This document shows positions 33,085-44,209 of a stretch of DNA of 64,000 nucleotides, piece after piece. The notes beneath the pieces were generated by a model. That model had not been told where the DNA came from, ran no database searches, and saw only the letters and a list, made by a program, of their open reading frames with translations. Each line of letters begins with the position of its first letter. Within the stretch, counting starts at the first letter, position 1. The DNA lies in the NCBI RefSeq assembly GCF_002607855.1, contig NZ_AWQQ01000006.1, positions 1-64,000 of the forward strand. Direction: 5' to 3'. The translations under genes and the position numbers were made by a program. The stretch is from Desulforamulus profundi (GTDB lineage Bacteria; Bacillota_B; Desulfotomaculia; Desulfotomaculales; Desulfotomaculaceae).

Positions 33085-33275
33085 GGGTCCGGTTGTTAGA
33101 CTATGGGGTATTTCCCTGGGGTCCTGTTGCTAGACTTTTAGGTGCTTCTTTGGGGTCTTGTATTATAAGGATTTATACTAGACCCGAAAGAAATGCCTGT
33201 TAGGCTAACAACAGGGCCCATTAGAAATACCCGTAAGTCTAACAACTGGACCCGTAAGGAATACCTATCAGTCGA
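33085..33275. repeat. Family C repeats
   Basis: Dense head-to-head units of GGGGTATTTCCCTGGGGTCC, GTTGCTAGAC and their complements (AACAGGGCCCATTAGAAATACCC) upstream of the DUF2062 leader. Confidence 0.8.
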
Positions 33276-33287
33276 GACTCGTAAGCC

Positions 33288-33938
33288 CTACCCTTTAGCC
33301 TGCAGTTTGGCCCAGTCTGCCAGGAAGGCGTCGATGCCTTTGTCCGTCAGGGGGTGTTTGGTCATTTGCAGGAGGACTTTGTAGGGTATGGTGGCAATAT
33401 GGGCGCCGGCCTTGGCGGACTGCAGCACATGGAGCGGGTGCCTTATGCTGGCTGAGATGATCTGAGTGTCCAGGCCGTAGTTATCAAAAATTTCTACGAT
33501 GTCGTAAATCAATGCTATGCCGTCGTGGCCGATATCATCCAGGCGGCCCACAAAGGGACTGACGTAGGTGGCGCCGGCCCGGGCGGCCAGCAGGGCCTGG
33601 TTGGCGGAGAACACCAGGGTTACGTTTGTTTTAATGCCCTTTTCAGCACAGGCCTTGGTGGCTTTTAAGCCTTCGGCCGTCATCGGAATCTTAATGACAA
33701 TGTTGGGGTGGATGTCTGCCAGTTCCACCGCTTCCTTAATCATTCCTTCAGCCTCCAGACTGATGACTTCCGCACTGATGGGACCGTCAACAAGGGAGGT
33801 TATTTCCTTTACCACTTCCGCAAAATCGCGCCCCTCCCGGGCAATGAGAGAGGGATTGGTAGTAACGCCCGATATGACTCCCAGGGAATTGGCAGCACGA
33901 ATTTCGTCGACATTGGCTGTATCAAGAAATAGGAGCAT
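33288..33938 (-). CDS. Fructose-6-phosphate aldolase/small transaldolase
   Basis: A 216-residue TIM-barrel enzyme of the short transaldolase/FSA type. The Schiff-base lysine lies in [35 protein letters not shown] and [20 protein letters not shown] are conserved. It transfers dihydroxyacetone units in the pentose phosphate pathway. Next to fba, as ywjH is in Bacillus. Which activity dominates cannot be told by sequence. Confidence 0.93.
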   Translation of the reverse strand: MLLFLDTANVDEIRAANSLGVISGVTTNPSLIAREGRDFAEVVKEITSLVDGPISAEVISLEAEGMIKEAVELADIHPNIVIKIPMTAEGLKATKACAEKGIKTNVTLVFSANQALLAARAGATYVSPFVGRLDDIGHDGIALIYDIVEIFDNYGLDTQIISASIRHPLHVLQSAKAGAHIATIPYKVLLQMTKHPLTDKGIDAFLADWAKLQAKG

Positions 33939-33961
33939 GGTTATACCTCCCGGTAGCTTAT

Positions 33962-34095
33962 TCTGTATTTCTTTGGGGTGGGTTAGCCTTTAGGGTGGTT
34001 AGCCTATGGGGTATTTCTCTGGGGTGCTGTTGCTAGACTCTTTGGTGCTTCTTTGGGGTCTTGTGATGTAAGGATTTGTACTAGACCCGAAAGCT
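33962..34095. repeat. Family C repeats
   Basis: GTATTTCTTTGGGGTGGG, GTATTTCTCTGGGGTGCTG and GTTGCTAGACTC units between the transaldolase and fba genes. Confidence 0.75.
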
Positions 34096-34101
34096 CGACC
34101 C

Positions 34102-34976
34102 TTAAGCCCGTCCTGCACTCCCAAATACACGGATCTTCTCCCGAATCACCTGGGTGGCGGCTTCCCGGGCGGGGCCGAGGACTTTGCGGGGGTCGATTTC
34201 TTTGGGGTTGTTGTCCAGCACCTGGCGGCAGGCGACGGTAAAAGCCTCCCGGATGTTGGTGTCAATGTTCACCTTGCGGACGCCCAGGCGGATGGCCTCC
34301 TGGACCGCTTCGTCAGGAACGCCGGAGGAGCCGTGCAGCACGATGGGAATCTTGACCAGGCTGACGATTTTCTCCAAGCGGGGAAAATCCAATTGAGGAA
34401 TCCCTTTATACTGGCCGTGGGCGGTGCCGATGGCCACAGCCAGGGAATCTACGCCGGTCTTTTCCACAAAATATCTTGCTTCTTCGGGATCGGTAAAGAA
34501 GGCGTCCCTTTCGTCCACATGAATATCGTCTTCGGTGCCGCCGATTTTGCCCAGCTCCGCTTCTACAGAAACCCCGGTGGCCCGGGCAACTTCCAGCACC
34601 TTGTTAGTGAGTGCGATGTTTTCCTCCAGGGGGAATTTGGACCCGTCGATCATTACCGAGGTAAAGCCCACCCGGATGCACTTCATGCACTGCTCAAAGC
34701 TGGTGCCGTGGTCCAGGTGCAGGGCCACCGGCACGGTGGACTGGCTGGCTGCCAAACTGGCCAGGGCATAGATATACTCAATGCCTGCATATTTGATAGC
34801 ACCCTGGCTGGCCTGCATAATAACCGGCGCCTTCTCGCTTCGGCCGCTGCTAAAATGGCTTGTACAAGTTCCATGTTGTTGACGTTAAAGGCGCCTACGG
34901 CATATTTGCCCTCTTCCGCCCTTTTTAATAATTCTTTTACCGGAACTAATGGCATTTTATAAACCTCCTTGAACAA
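34102..34976 (-). CDS. Class II fructose-1,6-bisphosphate aldolase (one frameshift)
   Basis: This zinc-dependent glycolytic enzyme cleaves FBP. It has VALHLDHGTSFEQC (zinc His), EAELGKIGGTEDD, GTAHGQYKG and VLHGSSGVPDEAV. Its frame breaks near 34837 where GAAGCGAGAAGG should read GAAGCGGAGAAGG. Joined, it is about 291 residues starting MFKEVYKMPLVPVKELL. It is in the spo0F-fba-tal cluster. A strong terminator lies immediately before its ribosome site. Confidence 0.93.
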
Positions 34977-35003
34977 AATAAAAAGCCCGGACCGCGTCCG
35001 AGC
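34976..35003 (-). terminator. Terminator between the zinc-ribbon gene and fba
   Basis: GCCCGGAC and GTCCGAGC pair around CGC, followed on the minus strand by TTTTTATTTT. The tract runs to within a few bases of the fba ribosome site, so fba expression may depend on read-through or a promoter inside this stretch. Confidence 0.8.
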
Positions 35004-35117
35004 CGACGAACTGGTGCCAAGCTGTCTTTAGGAACCATATTCCCCGGCGGGGCTTAGCGGTTGACTCCCGGTTAACGGTCAAAAACAGTATGACCAGAGT
35101 TACCCGGAATTATGTTT

Positions 35118-35808
35118 CTAAGATTGTTTATTCCGCCTGCGCCGTGCCTTTTTTGTAAGTTTAGGGGTATTGGAAAAACTGTCCAAACACTTGAAACCAT
35201 GTTGGGCCAGTTCAATGGTATCCACCTGTTGTATGACTTTGAGGTCTTCTTCGGTTTCGGCATATACAATGTTAATGCTGTCGCATTCTTTGCAGTGCAG
35301 TTCCAACCGGTCCAGAAAAACGTCCACTTCAATGCGGGTATTGCCGCACTGGCAGTACAGTCCGCCGTTATCGGCAATTTCCTGCAGGCATTGCATCACC
35401 TGATGCATCACCCTGGGATTATTAAAGTATTCGTCGTATACCAACTCGTCCATCAGGGTCTCCAGACCTGTATCCAGTGATTCTGCCAGTGCCTCCACAT
35501 CCTCCGCCCGGCCGATAAATCCCAGCTCCAGGCCGGATTCCGGACAGGTAAGGCAAATGGTTTCCTGACCCCACAGCCGAACCCCGGATATTTCCCGGAT
35601 GTGTTTGGTCTCACAGAACACGCAGGGTATTTGCAACCAGTAGGCTGCCGGGCGGCCTGCTGACAACACCCAGCAGGAAAGCCCCACAGGAACAGCTTAT
35701 TTGCAGCTTACCCCGGCCTGAAAGGGCAAAGCGTGAGAGGTTATGAAATTCTAATGCGCCGCACTCTGGACAACGAATGCCCAATGTGGTGACAGTGGTT
35801 ATAAGCAC
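35118..35808 (-). CDS. Cysteine-rich zinc-ribbon protein of unknown function (one frameshift)
   Basis: The joined product is about 230 residues with at least six CxxC-type pairs: CPEC, CSCG, CVFC, CLTC, CQCG and CKEC. This suggests two or three zinc ribbons. The C-terminus is strongly basic (KKARRRRNKQS). The frame changes near 35665 (LLGVV then SAGRPAAYW). A two-base loss or one-base gain would explain it. It lies between spo0F and fba, so may share spo0F regulation. I do not recognise the family. Confidence 0.6.
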
Positions 35809-35893
35809 CTCTATAACCTCCTCTTTGCCATAAAGAGTTCGCCACCGGTGAGTAAATTCCTTTTTTTTTGAATGAAATACCAGTTACAAAGGC

Positions 35894-36301
35894 CTAGCTG
35901 ATACCCGCCTGAATCTCCTTCATATCTCTGCTTTCTGCCAGGATGCCTTTGACTAAAACCCGCACGTCATCCAAATCAAAGGGCTTGCTGAGGTAATGTT
36001 TTACACCTAAACTTTTGGTTTGCGCAATAATGTCCATGTCGCCATAGGCTGTCATCATCACCACCGGCAGTTGACCGTAGAGCTTGCGAATTTCCTGCAG
36101 GGTTTCAAAACCGGTCATTCCCGGCATTTTAATGTCGAGCAGCACCAGTGAGGGCAGGGTACCGGATAGAATTTTCAAGGCCTCTGCGCCGCCACCGGCC
36201 ATTTTAACGATGTAGCCTTCGTTCGCCAGCGCTTCAAATAGTAATCGCCTTACTCCCACCTGGTCATCCACTATAAGAACATCGATCGTGCCATTACCCA
36301 T
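35894..36301 (-). CDS. Sporulation phosphorelay response regulator Spo0F
   Basis: A 135-residue single-domain receiver that passes phosphate to Spo0B/Spo0A to start sporulation. The acidic pocket IVDDQ, phospho-acceptor Asp in LVLLDIKMPGMTG, the Thr of MMTAYG and the Lys of LSKPFDLDD are all present. No output domain is found. Adjacent to fba and downstream of pyrG, as in Bacillus. Upstream is a promoter with a 0A box. Confidence 0.93.
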   Translation of the reverse strand: MGNGTIDVLIVDDQVGVRRLLFEALANEGYIVKMAGGGAEALKILSGTLPSLVLLDIKMPGMTGFETLQEIRKLYGQLPVVMMTAYGDMDIIAQTKSLGVKHYLSKPFDLDDVRVLVKGILAESRDMKEIQAGIS

Positions 36302-36338
36302 TTTATTCAGTACCCCCTAGCTTCATACAGCGTGGTGT

Positions 36339-36367
36339 ATGATAACTTTTCGACATCAAGGGGACAA
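36339..36367 (-). promoter_or_regulatory. spo0F promoter with Spo0A box
   Basis: On the minus strand TTGTCC and TATCAT are 17 bases apart. Between them lies TGTCGAA (36349-36355), a perfect match to the Spo0A box core TGNCGAA. B. subtilis spo0F is a known Spo0A target, so autoregulation of the phosphorelay is plausible. Confidence 0.6.
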
Positions 36368-36422
36368 TACCTGTTCTATGGCATCAAATATCTTTCAATA
36401 TTTTTCCAGAGGTATGACCAAT

Positions 36423-37272
36423 CTACCAGGACGGGGGCATAAAGGCAGACATGGCCGACATCAAGCCAACCATGGTGATAACGGCCAGCACGATGACCGC
36501 CAGCACCGGCGTAAAGATAACCGCCAGGGCCCTGCCTGTGCTTAAACGGTGGGCTTCCCGGAGGCCGATGGTTAACAGGATAACTCCCCAGATGAGAACA
36601 ATAAGGCTTCCCAGGGTGTTTACCCCTGCGGCAGCGGAGGGTGAAATCAGGGTGGTTAAAACACCAATGGGGATCAAAAAGACTTCCGGCAGACCGGCCA
36701 GGCCATAAACCACAAATACCGTCCGGGCCTCTCCCCGTCCACCGTAGAAGTCCGCCAGCAGGTGCAGCAGGCACTGTAGAAGAACCATTTAACGAAGTAG
36801 AAAATGGCCCCCAGCATGGCTAAAACGGGAGCCGCCACCCGCAGTGCCTGTGAAAAGATCATGCATGGTCAAAGGGCAAGCCCATTTCCAGCCCTAAATT
36901 GGACGGTCCTCCCTGGGCATGGGTATAGAGACTGGTCAGCAAACCTGCCAGGGATAATAGAATAACAATAATCAGGGTGGTGCCCAGGGGAGGGTTTTGT
37001 ACAACCCGCTTCATGGTTGGCACCGGGTCGAACAGAACTCCGTAAATAATCTCATAAGCCTTCAGGGGTGGCAGCGCCGGTTCCGCCTCCATCTGGATGC
37101 CTTCTGCTCCTTCCGGAGGGACTGCCGGTTCCAGTGTTGCAGGTACGCTGCCGTTTTTCCATGTTTCTTCTCCGGACGGGGGTAAATCAAACCGCTCCGG
37201 TGGTGCCGGGTTGTCTTCCGGTCCCCTGCCAGGATGGGACTGTTCCGGTTGATGATCTTTTAATTCGCTCAA
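36423..37272 (-). CDS. Yip1-domain membrane protein (two frameshifts)
   Basis: A ~283-residue protein with a Pro/Glu-rich cytoplasmic N-terminus (about 1-85), then five or so membrane segments with the Yip1 pattern (PLGTTLIIVILLSLAG and GLAGLPEVFLIPIGVL). Breaks near 36863 and 36777 are both CC runs that need one more C. One bacterial family role is unknown. It lies between spo0F and sppA and probably shares a transcript with sppA. Confidence 0.72.
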
Positions 37273-37288
37273 AGTGGTTCCCTCCCCC

Positions 37289-38226
37289 TTATCGGACTTC
37301 TGTCTTCAGCGGCAGTACGGACGGGTCCGGCATCAGGAGAAGTCCTTCCAGGGGGAAAGACAGAATGGTACCCCTGCCTTGAATGCTTCCAAAGAACTGC
37401 TGCCAGAAGGTCTGCTCACCGGTCATGTCTACCAGCTCCGGCTCTCCTTTAATGCCGGCCAGGTCGGCGGTAATCTTTACAGCTCGGTAAAGTCTCCCAA
37501 TTCGTCCACCAGGCCCAGGGATTTGGCCTGTTTTCCGGTATAGATTCTCCCGTCGGCCAGCTGCCTTACCCTGGCAACATCCATTTTCCTGCCTTCGGCC
37601 ACCACTTTAACAAAGTCTTCATAGGTATCGTTGACCAGGCTCTGGAAGATCCGGCGTTGCTCCGGGGACAGGTCTCTGTAGGTGGCCCCCATGTCTTTGT
37701 TGGGTCCTGTTTTAAAGCTATCGACTTCTACACCTAATTTGTTGTAGAGCTCCTGCAGGTTGGTAAGCTCCAAAATGACACCGATGCTGCCGGTGAAGGT
37801 GCCGGGATTGGCCACAATTTTATCTGCCTTGCAGGAGATCCAGTACCCGCCGGAGGCAGCCATCTCGCCCATGACCGCCACCACTTTTTTGCCGGACTGG
37901 CGGACCCTGTCTACCTCACGGCCGATCTCGTCAGAACCGACAACCGTACCGCCTCCCGTGTTTAATTTGAGTATGACTGCCTTAATATCCGGGTTCTCCC
38001 GGGCTTCTTTCAGGTCGCTGACAATTCTGTCGGCGGCCGCCACGCCGGAGGCCCCGAATCCACCCGGGGCAGAGGAAACGATCATCCCTTCAATATGTAC
38101 CACAGCAATTTTTTCCCCTGCTCCTTCCCTTCGGGGCACCCCGGCATTGCCTCTGAATGCTACGGCAGCTGCCAGGGAGAAAAGGACGATGCCGATGATA
38201 ATTCCAGCGATTAGTTTTTTGCGCAA
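37289..38226 (-). CDS. Signal peptide peptidase SppA (one frameshift)
   Basis: This membrane-anchored serine protease degrades cleaved signal peptides. An N-terminal anchor (LIAGIIIGIVLFSLAAAVAF) precedes the peptidase with the nucleophile serine in GEMAASGGYWISC and the general-base lysine in FKTGPNKDMG. Near 37483 GAGCTG should be GAGGCTG. Repair extends the C-terminus through VKITADLAGIKGEPELV to a stop at 37289, about 312 residues. I use TTG 38226 after AGGAGTG. Confidence 0.88.
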
Positions 38227-38371
38227 AGATATCACTCCTTTGGGGTATTTCTTTGGGGTCAAGCTACAGGCATTTGGTCTTGTAGGTTTTTAGCTTACCT
38301 GTTTATCTTACTCCATGAAGGTAAAAAAATACCTCGTAAAAAATAAAGCTTTGGTAAATAACCAAAGCTGC

Positions 38372-38444
38372 CGTTTGAGAGGTGGGAAGTGAGAGGTGGG
38401 AAGTGAGAGTCTTAACCTCATCTCTGTTTCTCACTTCCAACTTC

Positions 38445-38462
<18 letters not shown>
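38372..38462. repeat. GAGAGGTGGGAAGTGAGAG inverted spacer repeat (family D)
   Basis: GAGAGGTGGGAAGTGAGAGG tandem units face TCACTTCCAACTTCTCACTTC units, making a long imperfect palindrome at the 3' end of pyrG. The last pyrG codons lie inside it. Confidence 0.75.
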
Positions 38463-40063
<1,601 letters not shown>

Positions 40064-40128
40064 TCAAAATCAGTTGAATTTTGGCTGCCTATCCCATTCT
40101 AACGACCGGGACATGTCCTGTCAATAGC

Positions 40129-40293
40129 TTAACGCATCCAACCAAAGCGCATTGCCAGCATGTAACCTAAGAATAAGCCCACAATGCCCATCACCCCACC
40201 CAGGGTGGGCGGCGCCGGGATCGGCAGTTTTAGTTTTGCAAAAAGGAGGCCCACCGCAAAACCGGTTGCGGTGGACAATAGAATTTCTTTCAT
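40129..40293 (-). CDS. XapX-domain small membrane protein
   Basis: A 54-residue ORF reading MKEILLSTATGFAVGLLFAK, then KLPIPAPPTLGGVMGIVGLF, and ending LAMRFGWMR. Two short membrane helices linked by the conserved P-x-P-APPTLGG-G-G turn are typical of the XapX family. It starts 12 bases before the end of the preceding gap to argS. Function unknown. Confidence 0.82.
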   Translation of the reverse strand: MKEILLSTATGFAVGLLFAKLKLPIPAPPTLGGVMGIVGLFLGYMLAMRFGWMR

Positions 40294-40305
40294 CGGAACC
40301 TTCTC

Positions 40306-41991
40306 CTACATTTTTTCCGGCGCCGTGAGTCCCAACAGACCCAAGGCATTTCTCAGTACGATGCGGACGCAGTCCACCAGTACCAAGCGGGCTTGCGAAA
40401 GAGCTTCGTCATCGGTAATGACCCGGTGACTGTTGTAGAAGCTGTGGAATAATCCTGCCAGGTCATGCAAATACCGGGCGATCCGGTGGGGAGCCATGAG
40501 CTCCGCTGCGGCGGCAATCTCGGTGGGGAAGTCCGCCAATTTTCTCAGTAAGTCCAGCTCTGCTTGCTCGGTCAGCAGGGCGGGGTTGATTTCGTCGGCT
40601 TTAGGCAGCTGACGTCCCTGTTCCCGCAGCTGCCGCAGAATGCTGCAAATCCGGGCATGGGCATATTGAATATAGAAGACCGGGTTGTCGTTGGTCTGGG
40701 ATTTGGCCAGGTCAAGATCAAATTCCAGGTGGCTGTCCGGGCTGCGCATGACAAAGAAGTAACGGGCGGCATCCCGGCCCACTTCTTCCACAAGTTCCTC
40801 CAGGGTCACGAATTGGCCGGTGCGCTTGGACATGCGGACAATCTCGCCGCCCCGGTACAGGCGGACCAGTTGCATGAGAATGATTTCCAAATCATCTCTA
40901 TGATAACCCAGGGCTTCCATGGAACCTTTCATGCGGTTGACATGGCCGTGGTGGTCGGCACCCCAGATGTCGATGACTTTGTTGAAGCCCCGTTCAAATT
41001 TGTTTTTGTGATAGGCGATGTCGGCGGCAAAGTAGGTGGGAATGCTGTTGGAACGGACCACCACTTCGTCCTTTTCATCGCCAAACTCCGTGGCTTTAAA
41101 CCAGAGGGCGTTTTCATGTTCGTAAATGTAGCCCTTTTCCCGCAGTTCGTCCAGTGTTCTCTGGATGGCCCCGCTGTCATGCAGGGACTGCTCGGAGAAC
41201 CACTCGTCGTAGACCACTCCGAAGTCCAGCAGGGTGTTGCGAATGTGGGTGAGTTTTTCCTCCAGGGCATAGGTTGCCAGGGTCTTTCTGCGGTTGATTG
41301 CATCGGCTTCAGCCAAACTTGTACCGTGTTTTTGAATATATCCTCTGACGGTATCAATAATGTCTTCCCCGTGGTACCCTTCTTCGGGCATAGGGATGTC
41401 CTGGCCAAGCTGCTGCAGGAAGCGGACCTCCAGGGAGCGGCCAAAGTTTTCAATCTGGTTCCCGGCGTCGTTAATATAGTATTCCCGGCTGACACGGTAA
41501 CCGGCAAAGTCCAGTATGGATGCCAGGCTGTCACCCAGAGCAGCCCCCCGGGCATTGCCCATATGCAGCAGACCGGTGGGATTGGCGCTGACAAATTCCA
41601 CCTGTACTTTTTGCCCCTCGCCCATTTCCACCCGGCCATAGTTCCTGTCTTCCTGAATGATTAATGGAATGACTTCGTAAACCCAGCTCGGCTGCAGGTA
41701 GAAATTAATAAAGCCCGGGCCGGCAATCTCCACCCGCTCCACCGGAGTCCCTGCCAGATCCAGGTTTTCTGCCACAGCTTCGGCAATTTTTCTGGGCGCC
41801 ATTTTAGCCGTACGGGCCAGTTGCATAGCTAAGTTGGTGGCAAACTCCCCGTGTCCCTTTTCCCGGGGCACCTCAATGGTAATCTCCGGTACCTCCACCG
41901 GGTTTACCAGACCCTTGTCCACCGCTCCAGTAATGGCCTTTTGTAACGCTGCGGCCAGCCCGGCTCTTATTTGTTCAACCAATCCTTGCAA
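40306..41991 (-). CDS. Arginyl-tRNA synthetase
   Basis: A class I synthetase, about 561 residues. It has an N-terminal Add-1 tRNA-binding domain, the HIGH-type motif LLHMGNARGAALGDS, GADHHGHVNRMKGSMEALGY, a KMSK-type RMSKRTGQFVTLEELV, and the C-terminal DALR anticodon domain. I prefer TTG 41991 (MQGLVEQIRAGL) 8 bases after AAGGAGG. The ATG at 42024 lies inside a spacer repeat. The frame is intact. Confidence 0.95.
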   Translation of the reverse strand: MQGLVEQIRAGLAAALQKAITGAVDKGLVNPVEVPEITIEVPREKGHGEFATNLAMQLARTAKMAPRKIAEAVAENLDLAGTPVERVEIAGPGFINFYLQPSWVYEVIPLIIQEDRNYGRVEMGEGQKVQVEFVSANPTGLLHMGNARGAALGDSLASILDFAGYRVSREYYINDAGNQIENFGRSLEVRFLQQLGQDIPMPEEGYHGEDIIDTVRGYIQKHGTSLAEADAINRRKTLATYALEEKLTHIRNTLLDFGVVYDEWFSEQSLHDSGAIQRTLDELREKGYIYEHENALWFKATEFGDEKDEVVVRSNSIPTYFAADIAYHKNKFERGFNKVIDIWGADHHGHVNRMKGSMEALGYHRDDLEIILMQLVRLYRGGEIVRMSKRTGQFVTLEELVEEVGRDAARYFFVMRSPDSHLEFDLDLAKSQTNDNPVFYIQYAHARICSILRQLREQGRQLPKADEINPALLTEQAELDLLRKLADFPTEIAAAAELMAPHRIARYLHDLAGLFHSFYNSHRVITDDEALSQARLVLVDCVRIVLRNALGLLGLTAPEKM

Positions 41992-42007
41992 GGGGAAGTC
42001 CTCCTTC

Positions 42008-42060
42008 AGTCGGTCGTCGGTCATCAGACGTCGGTCATCAGACGTCGGACATCAGCAAGA
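42008..42060. repeat. Tandem 15-bp CGTCGGTCATCAGAC repeat
   Basis: Two full and two degenerate copies just upstream of argS. They encode the false N-terminal extension of the argS frame. Confidence 0.8.
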
Positions 42061-42173
42061 TTTTAATCATGTCGTAGGAATTGCTTTTGGCTTTTGGCTG
42101 TACATTCCTACGGCAAAAAACTTTTAAAAACCAATAGCCAATGGCCAATAGCCTGGGCTTAAAAAGTTGGTTT

Positions 42174-42595
42174 TTACGCTTCCTTAACCATTATCAGCAA
42201 ACTGTTAGTACCCAAATGAGCATGGTCTAACTCCAACTCATACTCTAGCTTAATACTTCCCCCAAGGTCTGTCAAGTCAACCTCTATGTTCCACGGCTTA
42301 ACCATCATATCCATACTGCCAAAGGTTGTCTGATAGACAGACCTGTGCATTTTGTCCCTTTCGAACACTTGTCTCATATTGATGCTGCCGTTCCGAATGA
42401 TGGTAACGATATCTCCTTCAGCTTTTATCGTCGTGGTGGCATTCTCCATGCCCGCGATAGCGGTCTCCTTGTAAATAATATAATAACTGTTGTTTTATGG
42501 TGGAAGGTACCGGGAGACACCAGTTCTATCACTTCCGCATCATTCTCCTGATCCCTTCGGGTGCCCTTTACTGTTACCAGTACATTCTTCCTCAT
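42174..42595 (-). CDS. DUF1934 (YwiB-like) beta-barrel protein (one frameshift)
   Basis: About 140 residues from ATG 42595 (GGAGGTATCAAA upstream): MRKNVLVTVKGTRRDQEND, then NSYYIIYKETAIAGMENATTT after adding one A near 42495, and ending GTNSLLIMVKEA. The fold is a calycin-like barrel of unknown function. ywiB-argS adjacency is conserved in Firmicutes. Confidence 0.82.
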
Positions 42596-42621
42596 TTTGA
42601 TACCTCCGCCACATTTAAGCA

Positions 42622-42696
42622 AATTCAAGTGGGGACGGTTCTTGATTTGAATTTAATCTCTCCGAATTCAAGTCAAGAACCGTCCCCACTTGAATT
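42622..42696. repeat. REP doublet (REPIN-like palindrome) 3
   Basis: Inverted pair of the GGGGACGGTTCTTGA-type unit (one arm has TTGATTTGAA) around TTTAATCTCTCC, between dsrD and ywiB. Confidence 0.92.
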
Positions 42697-42699
42697 GAG

Positions 42700-42728
42700 A
42701 AAGAGCGGAACTATGTCCGCTCTTTTTC
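42700..42728 (-). terminator. Terminator of dsrABD
   Basis: AAAGAGCGGA and TCCGCTCTTT pair around a short loop, T-rich on both strands. It lies 30 bases past dsrD. Confidence 0.88.
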
Positions 42729-42758
42729 AGGTTTTTCATGTAAGTGTAAGTATAACGT

Positions 42759-42977
42759 TTACTCTTCCTTGGCAACACCAGGAGTATGGTCGCGTCCAGC
42801 CAGGGTTACGTAGGAGGTGCCGATGTACAGGTACTCGATTTTGCCCTCTTTGGCCAGCTCGGAGCAAGCCTTGTCAACTTCTTTTTTGGCGGCGCCAATT
42901 TTCTCGGCAATTACGCGGGGCTTTTCTTTGCTTACGCCTTCCAGGAACGCCAGGATTTTAGCTTTGGTTTCTTCCAT
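42759..42977 (-). CDS. DsrD, sulfite reductase-associated protein
   Basis: This 72-residue protein has a winged-helix fold: ILAFLEGVSKEKPRVIAEKI, then KEVDKACSELAKEGKIEYLYIG and SYVTLAGRD. DsrD is a small protein encoded after dsrAB in most sulfate reducers. It has been reported to activate DsrAB. It is the third gene of a dsrA-dsrB-dsrD unit. Confidence 0.94.
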   Translation of the reverse strand: MEETKAKILAFLEGVSKEKPRVIAEKIGAAKKEVDKACSELAKEGKIEYLYIGTSYVTLAGRDHTPGVAKEE

Positions 42978-43090
42978 TTAATTACACCACCGTTTCCTAC
43001 CATCCTGTGCGGGTGGTAAAATGTTTAGATGCCGCCACCTTGCGGCGGCGGCTCTTTAAATATTATACTCAGGATCAAGCGGCTATATTC

Positions 43091-44149
43091 TTACCACTTG
43101 AACTGAGTGGTGCATCTGAATGTGGTTTGAGCCAGGGTGAAGTCGTCGATGTGCTTGTCGGTAAAGGGCAGACCGGACAGTTCGAAGAACTTCTCCCAGC
43201 TGATGCGGTCGATCCACTCAGCCATACGCTCACCAGGTTGAGCATTGGCAGCCCACAGTTCAACCAGGCTCTTAACTGCGTCAACAACTTCCGGCCAGCG
43301 CGGAGGATTGTTGGGCAGGAAAGGAATGGCCAAACGGGAGAATCTGGGACCGATACGGCTGTTGGAGATCTTTCCGCCAACCCAGATGGAAACAGCGTCG
43401 TTCTTAGCGTCGATGATGTGTACAGACGGGCACATGGTGTAGCAGTTACCGCAGTACATGCAACGCTCAGCTTTAATGTCAACGGACTTCAGCTTGGGAT
43501 TCGGACGGATAGCCGCAGTGGGGCAGCTAGCAGTCAGAGTCGGGATTTCGCACAGTTTGTGCAGGTTTTCATGGTCAATCTTGGGTACGGTTCTGTGGAT
43601 ACCCAGGATGGCGATGTCGGAGCAGTGTACAGCACCGCACATGTTCAGGCAGCAGGCCAGAGCGATTCTCATCTTGGCAGGCAGCTTCATGGTGGTGAAG
43701 TACTCAAACAGCTCATCCATAACGGCTTTCACGATACCGGAAGCATCGGTAGCCGGAGTATGGCAGTGTACCCAACCCTGGGTGTGAACGATGTTGGTGA
43801 TGGAATTGCCGGTACCGCCAACGGGAACGCCCATTGCCTTCAGGTCAGCAATTAAGGGATCAATGTTGGCTTCATCGGTTAACAGGAACTCGATGTTGTT
43901 ACGGCTGGTAAATCTCAGGTAACCATCACAGTATTTGTCTGCCAGGTCGCAGATTTCACGAATGAAGTAGATACTAACCAGACGCGGAGAACCAGCACGT
44001 ACAGTGTACAGCTTGGCTCCGGTTTCGGATACGTGTACAAGAACGCCGGGCTTCAGAATTTCGTGATAGCGCCATTTGCCATAGTTTTCTTTGCAAATGG
44101 GCGGCAGCATTTCTTTATAGAGCGGCGGTCCGATATCAGTTCTTGCCAA
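43091..44149 (-). CDS. Dissimilatory sulfite reductase beta subunit
   Basis: The 352-residue DsrB is half of the alpha2beta2 enzyme that reduces sulfite in the cytoplasm. It has [16 protein letters not shown] with SCPTAAIRP (siroheme/[4Fe-4S] cysteines) and an inserted ferredoxin domain [15 protein letters not shown]. The frame is intact, 60 bases downstream of dsrA. Electrons are expected via DsrC and DsrMK, encoded nearby. Confidence 0.97.
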   Translation of the reverse strand: MARTDIGPPLYKEMLPPICKENYGKWRYHEILKPGVLVHVSETGAKLYTVRAGSPRLVSIYFIREICDLADKYCDGYLRFTSRNNIEFLLTDEANIDPLIADLKAMGVPVGGTGNSITNIVHTQGWVHCHTPATDASGIVKAVMDELFEYFTTMKLPAKMRIALACCLNMCGAVHCSDIAILGIHRTVPKIDHENLHKLCEIPTLTASCPTAAIRPNPKLKSVDIKAERCMYCGNCYTMCPSVHIIDAKNDAVSIWVGGKISNSRIGPRFSRLAIPFLPNNPPRWPEVVDAVKSLVELWAANAQPGERMAEWIDRISWEKFFELSGLPFTDKHIDDFTLAQTTFRCTTQFKW

Positions 44150-44209
44150 TGTGGTTCACCTCTCCCCGTTTCATTTATTTATGCGGCATAGCCTGCATAT
44201 TTTTCTAAA

